A stretch of DNA of 64,000 bases. Origin: Aurantimonas coralicida_A (GTDB taxonomy: Bacteria; Pseudomonadota; Alphaproteobacteria; Rhizobiales; Rhizobiaceae). Each line of letters begins with the position of its first letter. Position 1 is the stretch's first letter. The notes below the pieces were generated by a model that saw nothing but the letters and a program-made list of their open reading frames with translations, ran no database searches and was not told the DNA's origin. Location of the stretch: contig NZ_JAYXIH010000006.1 in the NCBI RefSeq assembly GCF_036016755.1, positions 87,668 through 151,667 of the forward strand. The letters run 5' to 3'. Shown in pieces: positions 17,403 through 26,249 of the stretch. Made by a program: the position numbers and the translations under genes.

Positions 17403-18767
17403 TCAGGCCGCGCAACCTTTGACTTCCGAGGGGCCGAGTTCACCACCGAAGATCTCCGGATCGTAGGTGACCTCGTCGCGCGGCACGACCTTGACGATCT
17501 CCATGAGATCGAACTGGTTGGTCGGCTCCTGCTTGCCGCGCACCACCAGAACGTCCTTGAAGCACTGGTGATCGGCGCCGCGATACAGTGTCGGCCCGTT
17601 GCCGAGCCCGTCGAACTCGAAGTCCTCAAGTGCCTTGATCAATTCCGGCGGATAGAAGGTGCCGGCAGTCTCGGCGGCGTTGGCATAGAGCAGCGTCTGC
17701 GCGTAGCAGGTCTGTGCAGCCTGCGACGGTGGACGGCCGTAGGCCTCGCCGAACGACTTGGAGAAGGCCTTGGAGGCCTCGTTGTCGAGTTTCCAATCCC
17801 AGTTGGCGGTGCCGAGAATACCCTTCACGGCTTCACCGGCGCCCTGCGCCATCAACTCGGAGAACAGCGGTACGACGATCTCGAACTGTTTGCCGTTGAC
17901 CTGCTTGCTCTTCATGTCGAACTGAGTGACGGCCTGACGCAGCGAATTGACCATGTCGCCGCCGTAGTGGTTGAGGATCAGGACATCGGCGCCGGAATTG
18001 AGCACCGGCGTGAGATACTGCGAGAAATCGCCGGCGCCGAGCGGCGTGCGAACGGCCTGCGCCGTTTTCCAGCCGAGCGCCTCGGTGGCGTTCTTGATCG
18101 ATTCTTCCTGGGTCCAGCCCCAAGTGTAGTCGGCCGTCAGGTGGTAGGCGACACGATCCTTGCCATATTCCTCGGCGAGCACCGGTCCGAGCGCCTGTCC
18201 CGACATGTAGGCGTTGAAGAAATGGCGGAAGCCGTAGCGCCGCTTGTCCTTGCCGGTGGTGTCATTGGAGTGGGTCAGACCCGCCATGAAGATGACACCC
18301 ATCTCCTGGCAGAGCGACTGCACCGCGATCGCGACGCCCGAGGACGAGCCGCCGGTGATCATGATCGCGCCGTCGGCTTCGATCATCCGCTTGGCCGAGG
18401 CCCGCGCCGCGTCGGACTTGGTCTGGGTGTCGCCGGTGACGAAGGCGACCTTCTTGCCGAGAATGCCGTTGCCCTTGAGGTTTGACGGCTTGAGCAGCGG
18501 GATCAGGCCACCGTCGCCTTCACCATTGAGGTGCTTGACGGCCAACTCGTAGGCCCGCAACTCGTCGGCGCCCTCGTCGGCATAGGGGCCGGACTGGGGG
18601 ACGTTGAAACCGAGGGTGACCGTGTCGCCGTTCGGATTGTTGCAAAAAGCCTGGTCCTGCGCCCATGCGCCACGTGTGAACACGTGCGGCATGGCGAGGC
18701 CGGCGCCAACGCCGACGCCCGTCGTGAGTAACTGCCGACGGGTCCATCCGTCCTTGAAAAATGCCAT
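17403..18767 (-). CDS. livK: Branched-chain amino acid/amide ABC transporter substrate-binding protein, Tat-exported
   Basis: 454 residues. The N-terminus WTRRQLLTTGVGVGAGLAMP is a twin-arginine signal with cleavage near AWAQ. The rest is a type 1 periplasmic-binding fold: GFNVPQSGPYADEGADELRA and MITGGSSSGVAIAVQSLCQ. It is larger than E. coli LivK and closer to the amide/urea-type group, so substrate is uncertain. The start is ATG 18767 after GGGAGG. It heads the liv operon, which is divergent from the stressosome operon over a 379-bp gap. Confidence 0.88.
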   Translation of the reverse strand: MAFFKDGWTRRQLLTTGVGVGAGLAMPHVFTRGAWAQDQAFCNNPNGDTVTLGFNVPQSGPYADEGADELRAYELAVKHLNGEGDGGLIPLLKPSNLKGNGILGKKVAFVTGDTQTKSDAARASAKRMIEADGAIMITGGSSSGVAIAVQSLCQEMGVIFMAGLTHSNDTTGKDKRRYGFRHFFNAYMSGQALGPVLAEEYGKDRVAYHLTADYTWGWTQEESIKNATEALGWKTAQAVRTPLGAGDFSQYLTPVLNSGADVLILNHYGGDMVNSLRQAVTQFDMKSKQVNGKQFEIVVPLFSELMAQGAGEAVKGILGTANWDWKLDNEASKAFSKSFGEAYGRPPSQAAQTCYAQTLLYANAAETAGTFYPPELIKALEDFEFDGLGNGPTLYRGADHQCFKDVLVVRGKQEPTNQFDLMEIVKVVPRDEVTYDPEIFGGELGPSEVKGCAA

Positions 18768-19146
18768 TGGTGACCTCCCGAATTATTGGATTCCGGCCGA
18801 GCGCCGGACGTCGACCGTGTGGCCGCTGAACGCCGACAATCAGCTTGAACGCCTGCTATCGTTTCCGAAGTGGGAGCGTTCGCCAATAGTACTTTCGGAT
18901 GACCGCCGAAGTCTGCGGTAATACTGCATTGCAGCATGTATGGTGGAGAATTCACGCGTGGATATTGCGCTGCACCCGCAGATGGCTGCCGCTTTGGTGC
19001 GAAAATATGTGCGCAGAACCTGTCCGCGATAGAGGCAAAAAGCCATTGCCAAAACTTCCAATCTGGCCAAATGCGTACAAACCGGATTGCGTCGACGGCC
19101 GCACCGGGCGATAGACGGGCAGGGACGCTGATAGTAAGGGCATGAA
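18768..19146. other. Non-coding divergent region between livK and rsbR
   Basis: 379 bp that must carry both divergent promoters. A perfect 11-base palindrome CTGCATTGCAG is at 18924-18934 near its middle, and an AAGGG lies before the rsbR start. I see no clear -35/-10 pair. Confidence 0.4.
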
Positions 19147-20011
19147 ATGGCAGTCGAAACATCACCGACCGTGGCGCTTCTCCGCGCGGACTTCGAGAAA
19201 GTCCTCGCTGGATGGCTAAAGGCCCAGGCGCGGGAAGGCGTCAAGCGAACGGATCTCGTTTCCGCCAAGGGAAACCGAGCAGCAGAGCCGGGAGCTTCTG
19301 AGTGTCCTTACGGGGGCGATGGAAAACGCCGCCGTCGACGAGGGTTTCGATCTCGGCAAGCCAGCGTGGGATCAATTCCGCGAGACTCTGGAGGCGATCA
19401 CGGAGAGCCGCACCCAGCGCGGGGTTTCCCCGAAGGAAATGGGCTGGTTCATCGCTTCGATCAAGCAGCCCTTGTTCGATCAGTTGCGGTCGATCCTCGC
19501 CGACAGCCCGCAAGCCTTCTCAAACGAGATCTGGAACACCACGCGGGTCGTCGATCAGATCGTGCTTCAGGCCGTCGAGTACCTCGTTCAGAAGCGCGAG
19601 GCGGTGATCGAACGCCAGCAGGCCGAGATGACCGAGGTCTCCGCGCCGGTGGTCAAGATCTGGGATCGGATCGTCACGGTTCCGCTGATCGGGACCCTCG
19701 ACTCGTTCCGTGCCCAGGCGGTGATGGAGAATCTGCTCGACTCGATCGTGCAGTGGGAAGCCGAAGTTGCGATTATCGACATCACGGGCGTTTCGACGGT
19801 GGATACGCTGGTTGCCCAGCACCTCTTGAAGACGGCGGCGGCGGTACGATTGATGGGGGCCGAATGCGTCATCTGCGGTATCAGCCCGAAAATCGCCCAG
19901 ACGATCGTCAATCTCGGCGTGGAACTGCCCAATATCGTCACGCGCGTCGATCTGCAGAGCGGCCTCGCCCATGCTTTCGAGCGCATCGGCGTCTCCGTGA
20001 AGGAGAGTTAA
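19147..20011 (+). pseudogene. rsbR: RsbR-like stressosome protein interrupted by a one-base frameshift
   Basis: The first 41 codons (frame of 19147) read ETSPTVALLRADFEKVLAGW and GVKRTDLVSAK, an RsbR/RsbRD N-terminal helix. The rest continues in another frame to 20011 as ETEQQSRELLSVLTGAMENA, a helical middle and a STAS domain. Dropping one G from GGG at 19269-19271 joins the parts without gap, giving a protein of normal size (about 287 residues). The STAS domain keeps both Thr of the known phosphorylation sites (DITGVSTVDT and IAQTIVNLGV). RsbR and RsbS form the stressosome core that holds RsbT. It may be a real null, a sequencing error or rarely a programmed shift. Confidence 0.75.
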
Positions 20012-20014
20012 GGG

Positions 20015-20377
20015 GTGGAACCTTCCTTCGGCACCACCCCCATTGTCACGATCACCGGATGCGTGGTTGTCGCGATCCGAGATGATCTGGACGACCAAGG
20101 GGTCGTGACTCTCCAGGATCAACTCGTCGAGGAAGTGGCGCGGCACAAGGCCCGTGGTGTCGTCATCGACATCTCCAGTCTTGAGATCGTCGATACCTTC
20201 GCCGGCCGGATGCTGGGCGCCATGGCCCAGATGGCGCGCATGATGAATGCGCGCACGATCGTCGTCGGCATGCGTCCGGCCGTGGCGATGACTCTCGTCG
20301 AACTCGGCATGACGCTGGAGGGCGTCGAGACGGCACTGAACGCGGACAGGGCAATCGATCTGATCCTTCACCAATAG
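20015..20377 (+). CDS. rsbS: RsbS-like STAS domain protein
   Basis: 120 residues from GTG 20015 with AAGGAGAG about 8 bases before. A single STAS domain with VVIDISSLEIVDTFAGRML, which contains the Ser that RsbT phosphorylates in RsbS. RsbS is the scaffold of the stressosome and binds RsbT when unphosphorylated. It lies 3 bp after rsbR, so the group is translated as a unit. Confidence 0.88.
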   Translation: MEPSFGTTPIVTITGCVVVAIRDDLDDQGVVTLQDQLVEEVARHKARGVVIDISSLEIVDTFAGRMLGAMAQMARMMNARTIVVGMRPAVAMTLVELGMTLEGVETALNADRAIDLILHQ

Positions 20378-20392
20378 AGCATTGAGCGATCC

Positions 20393-20797
20393 GTGAGCGA
20401 GGAAGTTGTGACCGTCAGGCTCGCCCGAGCCACCGATGTGGCTTTCGCGCGCCAAGCCGCAATGAAAGCGATGGCGTCTCTGGGCGCCAGCGTGATCAAA
20501 CGAACGAAGTTCGTCACGGCCGTCTCGGAGATAGCCCGCAACGCGATCGTCTACGGTGGCGGAGGTGTGATTTCATTTGCGATTATCGGGAACGGGTCGT
20601 TCCGCAAGGTCGTTGCTACATGCTCGGACCGAGGCCCCGGCATCGACGACATCAAGCAGGCTCTCACGGACGGCTTTACGACCGGAGGCGGGTTGGGGCT
20701 CGGTTTGAGCGGCGCCCGCCGTCTGGTCGACCGGCTCGAGGTTGAATCGTCCCGCGAGAGCGGGACAACCGTCATATTGGAGTCCGCTGCCCGATGA
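20393..20797 (+). CDS. rsbT: RsbT-like serine/threonine-protein kinase (GHKL switch kinase)
   Basis: 134 residues, GTG start 20393. Standalone GHKL domain with N-box AVSEIARNAIVYGGGG, a middle CSDRGPGIDDIKQALTDGFT and glycine-rich GLGLGLSGARRLVDRLEVES, the RsbT/anti-sigma-factor arrangement. RsbT phosphorylates RsbS and RsbR, is then freed from the stressosome and activates an output protein. In B. subtilis the output is the phosphatase RsbU; here no RsbU-like or sigma-B gene is visible. Its stop overlaps the next start by ATGA. Confidence 0.92.
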   Translation: MSEEVVTVRLARATDVAFARQAAMKAMASLGASVIKRTKFVTAVSEIARNAIVYGGGGVISFAIIGNGSFRKVVATCSDRGPGIDDIKQALTDGFTTGGGLGLGLSGARRLVDRLEVESSRESGTTVILESAAR

Positions 20798-21795
20798 TCT
20801 CGCTACAAGTCACGGAAATCAGCCAAGTCGGTGCGGCGCGCAGAAAAGCTCTCCACGAAGCCGAGACGATCGGCTTGTCCGCCGACGACCGCGACCGGCT
20901 GGCATTGGTCGTCACCGAAGCGGCAACGAATCTGGTCCGGCACGCCCGCGGGGGCGAGATCATTCTGATTCCGCGTGCGGAGGGTGAGGCGGCGCGATTC
21001 GACGTCATCGTTCTCGACGACGGACCGGGCTTGTCGGATATCCAGGCTGCAATGACCGACGGTTATACGACGGCGCAGGGGGGCGAACGAGGATTGGGCG
21101 GCGGGCTCGGCGCGATCGCGCGCATGTCGGACGCCTTTGACATCTACAGCGACCCGAAGGGCACGACGCTTGCGATCACCATTGGCAAGCTGAAGCAGGA
21201 CTTGGGGAAAGCCTTGGAGGCCGTCGGCCTGATCGTCCCGAAGCCGGATTTCTCCGAGGGCGGGGACGCCTTCGATCTGCGCCTGGAGGCGCGCCATACG
21301 ATGATCATGCTGATGGATGTTCTGGGTCACGGACCCGCGGCGGCGGTCGAGGCTAAAAAAGGTGTCGAGGCCTTCGAGCGGTCGACGGGAGCCTCGCTGG
21401 AGGCGACGGCGGCAGAAATTTCGGCGGCCCTGAGCGGCGGGCGCGGTGCCGCCGCTTTACTCGTCGAGCTGCCGCATACCGCCGGCAAACTACGGGCGAT
21501 GTCACTCGGAAATGTTCGGGGGGAAATATTGTCCCCTGACGGCGCTCGCCACGGCATTCCATCGACGCCGGGCATCGTGGGCGCGAGCGCCAAACAGCCT
21601 CGGGTGACGGAGCACAACTGGCCGGCGGAAGGAATGCTGGTGCTTTCGACCGATGGTCTGCGGGGCAGCGAGCGTGTACCGGAACCGTCGTCGCTGTTTT
21701 TTCGCGAGCCGATGACAATTGCCGCGACGCTTTACAAGCGGAGGCGGCGGGGAACCGATGACTGCGGCGTGGTTGTCGCGCGAGCAAGGCAGTGA
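20794..21795 (+). CDS. RsbT-like GHKL domain fused to PP2C/SpoIIE phosphatase (RsbX-like)
   Basis: 333 residues. Residues 1-135 are a second GHKL domain (N-box VVTEAATNLVRHARGGE, then LDDGPGLSDIQAAMTDGYT and RGLGGGLGAIARMSD). Residues about 150-333 are a PP2C/SpoIIE-type phosphatase with LMDVLGHGPAAAV, STDGLRG and GTDDCGVVVA, which supply the metal-binding Asp residues; the first one is a variant (MDV for the usual DG). RsbX dephosphorylates RsbR and RsbS and resets the stressosome. Fusion of a GHKL domain to it is seen in some Gram-negative clusters. ATG overlaps rsbT stop; GTG of the next gene overlaps this stop. Confidence 0.85.
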   Translation: MISLQVTEISQVGAARRKALHEAETIGLSADDRDRLALVVTEAATNLVRHARGGEIILIPRAEGEAARFDVIVLDDGPGLSDIQAAMTDGYTTAQGGERGLGGGLGAIARMSDAFDIYSDPKGTTLAITIGKLKQDLGKALEAVGLIVPKPDFSEGGDAFDLRLEARHTMIMLMDVLGHGPAAAVEAKKGVEAFERSTGASLEATAAEISAALSGGRGAAALLVELPHTAGKLRAMSLGNVRGEILSPDGARHGIPSTPGIVGASAKQPRVTEHNWPAEGMLVLSTDGLRGSERVPEPSSLFFREPMTIAATLYKRRRRGTDDCGVVVARARQ

Positions 21796-22904
21796 AGGCG
21801 GTCGTCACGTCGATTCGTGTCGAGCGGGACGCGGACGTCACGCATACACGCCGCACCGCGCGCCTTGCCGCGCAGGTCGCCGGCGCTGCTACGCGTGATC
21901 AGATTCGCTTTGCGACGGCGGTGTCGGAGATTGCCCGCAACGCGCTCCAGTATGCGGGCGGGGGAGTTGCCGAATTCGCCTTCGACCGCCCTGAAGACAG
22001 GACCCGGCTGATGGCCAGGGTGCAGGACAAGGGGCCTGGGATCGCTGCCGTCGAAACGATGCTACGGGCTCGGCATCAGGCACACACCGGGCTCGGTCTG
22101 GGCCTAAGTGGCTCGCAGAAGCTGGTCGATTATTTCGACCTGAAGACCGGCGCGGGCGGCACACTGGTGACGCTTGGGCTTCACCTGAATGGGAATCGCG
22201 ACACCGACGATCTCGCAAAGGCGACTGCCGGCGCCCTCATCGACGCCGCGCAAGGCTCCCCGATCGAAGAACTCGCCGAGCAGAATCGCGCATTGCGCGA
22301 TTCCCTGGCCGAACAGCAATTCCTCCTGCGCGAAATCCATCATAGGACCAAAAACAATCTGGCGATCATCCAGTCGTTGGCGCTGATGCAGGCGCGGCAG
22401 GCCAAATCGGAGGAGACGCAGGAAGCGCTCGGGATTTTGACGAACCGCATACAGGCCTTTGCCAACGCACATAATTTCCTGCATCAGGCTGAAGACGTGA
22501 CCCAGGTCGATATGCGGCAGCATTTGGAGAGCCTCACCGACAGGCTCGCCTCCGCTTTCGGCTCCAGTGGCTTAACGATTGACTGCCATGCCGAGGCGAT
22601 TTCTATCGGGTTCGAAGCGGCGACGGAGATCGCGCTGGTGGTCAACGAACTGGTGACCAACGCCGCGAAATACGGCGGCGAGAACGGCCATGTGGACATT
22701 CAAGCATATCAGCAGGGACCCAATTTCTGTCTTCGCGTCGGTGACGATGGGCCGGGACTGGATAATCCGGAGACGGTGCTTCGAAATTCCAAGTCGCTCG
22801 GTTGGCGGATCGTGGAAGGCTGCGCCCGCAAACTGAACGGCAGCCTCGAGGTCGAGGGGACGAAGGGGCTGTCGGTCCTGCTGACCATTCCCAACGACCG
22901 GTAA
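21792..22904 (+). CDS. RsbT-like GHKL domain fused to HisKA_2-type histidine kinase
   Basis: 370 residues, GTG start 21792 inside the previous stop. Residues 1-135 form a third RsbT-like domain (N-box AVSEIARNALQYAGGG at 43-58, then GLGLGLSGSQKLVDYFDLK). A linker to 160 precedes a HisKA_2 domain with the phosphoacceptor pair in LLREIHHRTKNNLAIIQSL (His 183/184) and a catalytic HATPase with NELVTNAAKYGG (near 281-294). No transmembrane segment or PAS domain, so the input is most simply the stressosome partners through the N-terminal domain. HisKA_2/HWE kinases often feed PhyR; the cognate regulator is not in this window. High confidence in domain order; output is inferred. Confidence 0.9.
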   Translation: MKAVVTSIRVERDADVTHTRRTARLAAQVAGAATRDQIRFATAVSEIARNALQYAGGGVAEFAFDRPEDRTRLMARVQDKGPGIAAVETMLRARHQAHTGLGLGLSGSQKLVDYFDLKTGAGGTLVTLGLHLNGNRDTDDLAKATAGALIDAAQGSPIEELAEQNRALRDSLAEQQFLLREIHHRTKNNLAIIQSLALMQARQAKSEETQEALGILTNRIQAFANAHNFLHQAEDVTQVDMRQHLESLTDRLASAFGSSGLTIDCHAEAISIGFEAATEIALVVNELVTNAAKYGGENGHVDIQAYQQGPNFCLRVGDDGPGLDNPETVLRNSKSLGWRIVEGCARKLNGSLEVEGTKGLSVLLTIPNDR

Positions 22905-22956
22905 AGAACAGGCTCGGCCGCCGCCGCTTTTCCGCGAAATGCGCTTCTTGCTGGTG

Positions 22957-24039
22957 TCAAAGTCCCATTTGGATCTGCATCTTCACCTCGCCTTTCGGTG
23001 CGCTCGCGGCCAGTTCGAAGGCCTCGACGCTTTGCGCGAAGGGAAAGGTCCGGGTAATCAGCGGCGCGACGTCGATCGTTCCCGAAGCCAGCATCGCGAC
23101 GCAGCGGTCGAAGACATGGGCATAGCGGAACACATGCTCGACCCGCGCTTCGCGCAGCATCGCCGCCGCGACATCGTAGGCGGCGGGTTTCAGCGGAATG
23201 CCGACGAAGACCACCGTACCGCCCGGACAGAGCGGCTCGAAAATGCCGGCGATCGCCCGCTCCGCGCCGGAGCATTCGTAGATGACGTCCGCACCCCAGC
23301 CGCCGGTCTGGGCCATCACCGCCTCGACGAGGTTGTCCCGCGCCACATTGACGGTTGAGACCGGTCCGAGCGTGCGGGCAAGGTCCAGCTTGCTATCGTC
23401 GATATCGCTGACGATCACATGGGCGCAGCCGGTGGCGAGAGCGGCGAGCACGGTGACCAGGCCGATCGGTCCGGCGCCGATGACGATGGCGACATTGCCG
23501 GGCGCCGCGCGCGCCTTGGTCACGGCGTGGACGCCGACGGCCAGCGGCTCGACCATGGCGCCGGCGGCGAAGGAGACATTGTCTGGCAGCTTGAAGGTGA
23601 ACGCCTCCGGATGAACGACGCTGGATCTCAGAACGCCATGCACCGGCGGCGTCGCCCAGAAGCGCACGGCCGGATCGAGATTGTAGAGCCCGAGGCGCGT
23701 TGCGCGGCTGTCCAGGTCGGGGATGCCGGGTTCCATGCAGACGCGGTCGCCGATTTGGAGCGTTTCGACCCGATCGCCGACTTCGGTAACGATGCCCGAT
23801 GCCTCGTGGCCGAGGATCATGGGGGCCTTGACCACAAAGGGGCCGATCGCGCCATGCGTGTAATAGTGGACGTCCGAGCCGCAGATGCCGACGGTGTGGA
23901 TAGCGACCCGCACGTCGCGGCGACCGAGTGGTTCGTCGACCGGCATCTCGCGAAGCGAGAGTTCGCCCTTTTTCTCCAGCACCAGGGCCCGCCGCTCGCC
24001 TTGGTCGGAAGCTTGGGGTTTGATCGCTGCCTGGCTCAT
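22957..24039 (-). CDS. Zinc-dependent alcohol dehydrogenase, sorbitol/xylitol dehydrogenase type
   Basis: 360 residues of the medium-chain dehydrogenase family. GICGSDVHYYTHGAIGPF and GHEASGIVTEVG bear catalytic zinc ligands; the Rossmann segment is VIGAGPIGLVTVLAALATGC with acidic VSDIDDSKL for NAD. The structural-zinc Cys cluster of typical ADH is absent, as in sorbitol dehydrogenases. It would oxidise a polyol. The start is ATG 24039 after GGAGG; the extra frame to 24159 is upstream sequence. It is convergent with the stressosome operon. Confidence 0.88.
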   Translation of the reverse strand: MSQAAIKPQASDQGERRALVLEKKGELSLREMPVDEPLGRRDVRVAIHTVGICGSDVHYYTHGAIGPFVVKAPMILGHEASGIVTEVGDRVETLQIGDRVCMEPGIPDLDSRATRLGLYNLDPAVRFWATPPVHGVLRSSVVHPEAFTFKLPDNVSFAAGAMVEPLAVGVHAVTKARAAPGNVAIVIGAGPIGLVTVLAALATGCAHVIVSDIDDSKLDLARTLGPVSTVNVARDNLVEAVMAQTGGWGADVIYECSGAERAIAGIFEPLCPGGTVVFVGIPLKPAAYDVAAAMLREARVEHVFRYAHVFDRCVAMLASGTIDVAPLITRTFPFAQSVEAFELAASAPKGEVKMQIQMGL

Positions 24040-24190
24040 CTCATCCTCCGGACTTTCAAGGCTCTTCGATCGCCAGACTAGCCCTTTGATCATCATTCGG
24101 CGATGCTGCGCGGGTCTGGGGCCGGAAATAATGTTGCCGGTTATCCCCGATGTCGCCAAATTGGCTCCGGCGGGATTTTAAGGAGCAGAC

Positions 24191-25354
24191 ATGTTCGACA
24201 AGGGGATGAATTTCGCGCTTGGCGAGGAGATCAACGCGCTGCGCGAGATGGTGCACCGCTTCGCGCAGGAGACGATCGCGCCGCGCGCTGCCGAGATCGA
24301 CCGCACCAACGAATTCCCGAACGAGCTCTGGAAGGAACTGGGCGCGCTCGGCCTGCTCGGGGTGACGGTCGAAGAAGAGTATGGCGGCTCGGCCATGGGC
24401 TATCTGGCGCATTGCGTCGCAATCGAGGAGATCTCGCGTGCCTCGGCTTCGGTGGGCCTGTCCTACGGCGCCCATTCCAACCTTTGCGTCAATCAGATCC
24501 GTCGCAACGGCACCGAGGACCAGAAGCGGAAATACCTGCCGAAGCTCGTCTCCGGCGAGCATGTCGGCTCGCTGGCGATGTCGGAGAGCGGCGCCGGGTC
24601 GGACGTCGTCGGCATGCGGCTCAAGGCCGACAAGCGCAACGACCGCTTCGTCCTCAACGGCACCAAGATGTGGATCACCAACGGCCCGGACGCCTCGACA
24701 CTGATCGTCTACGCCAAGACCGACCCGGACGCCGGGCCGCGCGGCATCACCGCCTTCCTGATCGAGAAGCAGATGGCGGGATTCTCGACCGCGCAGAAGC
24801 TCGACAAGCTCGGCATGCGCGGCTCGAACACCTGCGAGTTGGTCTTCGAGGATTGCGAGGTGCCTTATGAGAATATTCTCGGTGAGGAGGGCGGCGGCGC
24901 CAGGGTGCTGATGAGCGGCCTCGATTACGAGCGGGTGGTGCTGTCGGCCGGCCCGCTCGGCATCATGGCCGCCTGCCTGGATGTGGTCGTTCCCTATGTC
25001 CATGAGCGCAAGCAGTTCGGCCAGCCGATCGGCGAGTTCCAGCTGATGCAGGGCAAGCTCGCCGACATGTATGTGACGATGAACGCCTGCCGGGCCTATG
25101 TCTACGCGGTGGCGGCGGCCTGCGACCGCGGCGAGACCAGCCGCAAGGATGCCGCCGGCTGCATCCTCTACGCCGCCGAGAAGGCGACGCAGATGGCGCT
25201 GGAAGCGATCCAGGCGCTCGGCGGTAATGGCTATATCAATGACTACCCGACCGGACGGCTGTTGCGCGATGCCAAGCTCTACGAGATCGGCGCCGGCACC
25301 AGCGAGATCCGGCGGATGCTGATCGGCCGCGAGCTGTTCCACGAGACGGGTTGA
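24191..25354 (+). CDS. ivd: Isovaleryl-CoA dehydrogenase
   Basis: Oxidises isovaleryl-CoA to 3-methylcrotonyl-CoA in leucine catabolism, passing electrons through ETF. 387 residues, an FAD acyl-CoA dehydrogenase with MSESGAGSDVVGMRLKA and KMWITNG in the middle domain. The catalytic Glu lies in the IVD-specific position (LDYERVVLSAGPLGI) rather than the usual late position. The C-terminus has QALGGNGYINDYPTGRLLRDAKLYEIGAGTSEI-type sequence. Start ATG 24191 follows AGGAG. It opens the liu set with mccB, mccA and liuC. Confidence 0.93.
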   Translation: MFDKGMNFALGEEINALREMVHRFAQETIAPRAAEIDRTNEFPNELWKELGALGLLGVTVEEEYGGSAMGYLAHCVAIEEISRASASVGLSYGAHSNLCVNQIRRNGTEDQKRKYLPKLVSGEHVGSLAMSESGAGSDVVGMRLKADKRNDRFVLNGTKMWITNGPDASTLIVYAKTDPDAGPRGITAFLIEKQMAGFSTAQKLDKLGMRGSNTCELVFEDCEVPYENILGEEGGGARVLMSGLDYERVVLSAGPLGIMAACLDVVVPYVHERKQFGQPIGEFQLMQGKLADMYVTMNACRAYVYAVAAACDRGETSRKDAAGCILYAAEKATQMALEAIQALGGNGYINDYPTGRLLRDAKLYEIGAGTSEIRRMLIGRELFHETG

Positions 25355-25425
25355 CCTTGCGGGCGGATGCCCGATTTTCCGCGTTCCGCGCAGTTGCGCG
25401 AAAACTGTGACCGAAAGGAACTCCC

Positions 25426-26181
25426 ATGCCCCTCAATGACCGCCAGGAAGCGCTCTGCAAGGGGCATGATTTCGACTTCAGCGATTTGAAGGCGGTGATT
25501 ATCAATTGCACGCTGAAGCGCAGTCCCGAGCGCTCGCATACGGACGATCTGCTGTCGGTTCCGCATCAGATCATGGAGCGAAACGGCGTCGCGGTCAGCC
25601 AGTTCCGCCCCGTCGACCATCCCATCGCCTACGGGGTCATGCCCGACATGACCGAACACGGCGCTGCGACGGATGCCTGGCCGGAACTCTGGGAGACGGT
25701 GAAAGAAGCAGAGATCCTCGTTCTCGGCACTCCGATCTGGCTTGGCGAGGAAAGCTCGGCCTGCCGGCTGGTGATCGAGCGGCTCTACGGCATGAGCGGG
25801 CTGAAGAACGACAAGGGTCAGAGCTTCTTCTACGGCAAGACCGGAGGTTGCGTCGTCACCGGCAACGAGGACGGCATCAAGCATGTCGCGATGACCTGCC
25901 TCTACGCCCTCGGCCATCTCGGCTACACGATTCCGCCGCAGGCCGATTGCGGCTGGATCGGCGAGGCCGGGCCGGGGCCGAGCTACGGCGACGAGACGGA
26001 CAACGGGCCGCTGGGATACGACAATGATTTCACCCAGCGCAACGCCACCATCATGACCTGGAACCTGATGCACATGGCGCGGATGCTGAAGGATGCCGGC
26101 GGCCTGCCACGGCACGGCAACGACCGCGACGCCTGGGAGGCCGGCTGTCGGTTCGATCATCCCAATCCGGACTACCGGTAG
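25426..26181 (+). CDS. Flavodoxin/NADPH-dependent FMN reductase-fold protein
   Basis: 251 residues with a flavodoxin-like fold: INCTLKRSPERSHTDDLL for the FMN phosphate loop, VLGTPIWLGEESSACRLVIERL for the isoalloxazine loop and GGCVVTGNEDGIKHVAMTC later. This group is annotated as NAD(P)H-dependent oxidoreductases. Its presence between ivd and mccB suggests a role near leucine catabolism, but no reaction is assigned. Start ATG 25426 with AAAGGAA upstream. Confidence 0.8.
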   Translation: MPLNDRQEALCKGHDFDFSDLKAVIINCTLKRSPERSHTDDLLSVPHQIMERNGVAVSQFRPVDHPIAYGVMPDMTEHGAATDAWPELWETVKEAEILVLGTPIWLGEESSACRLVIERLYGMSGLKNDKGQSFFYGKTGGCVVTGNEDGIKHVAMTCLYALGHLGYTIPPQADCGWIGEAGPGPSYGDETDNGPLGYDNDFTQRNATIMTWNLMHMARMLKDAGGLPRHGNDRDAWEAGCRFDHPNPDYR

Positions 26182-26249
26182 CAGGGCAGGGACTTCTATG
26201 GCTATGGTCCGGGACGACCGCGTCGCCCGCAGCCAATCTTGAGCACCTC

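Noticed and set aside
18924..18934. Palindrome CTGCATTGCAG as a defined operator
   Set aside because: Eleven bases with no promoter landmark nearby; mentioned in the gap only, since chance symmetry is possible.
19264..19275. Programmed ribosomal frameshift in rsbR
   Set aside because: The GGG run is not a known slippery heptamer and no downstream stimulator is evident; error or mutation is simpler. Left open as minor option.
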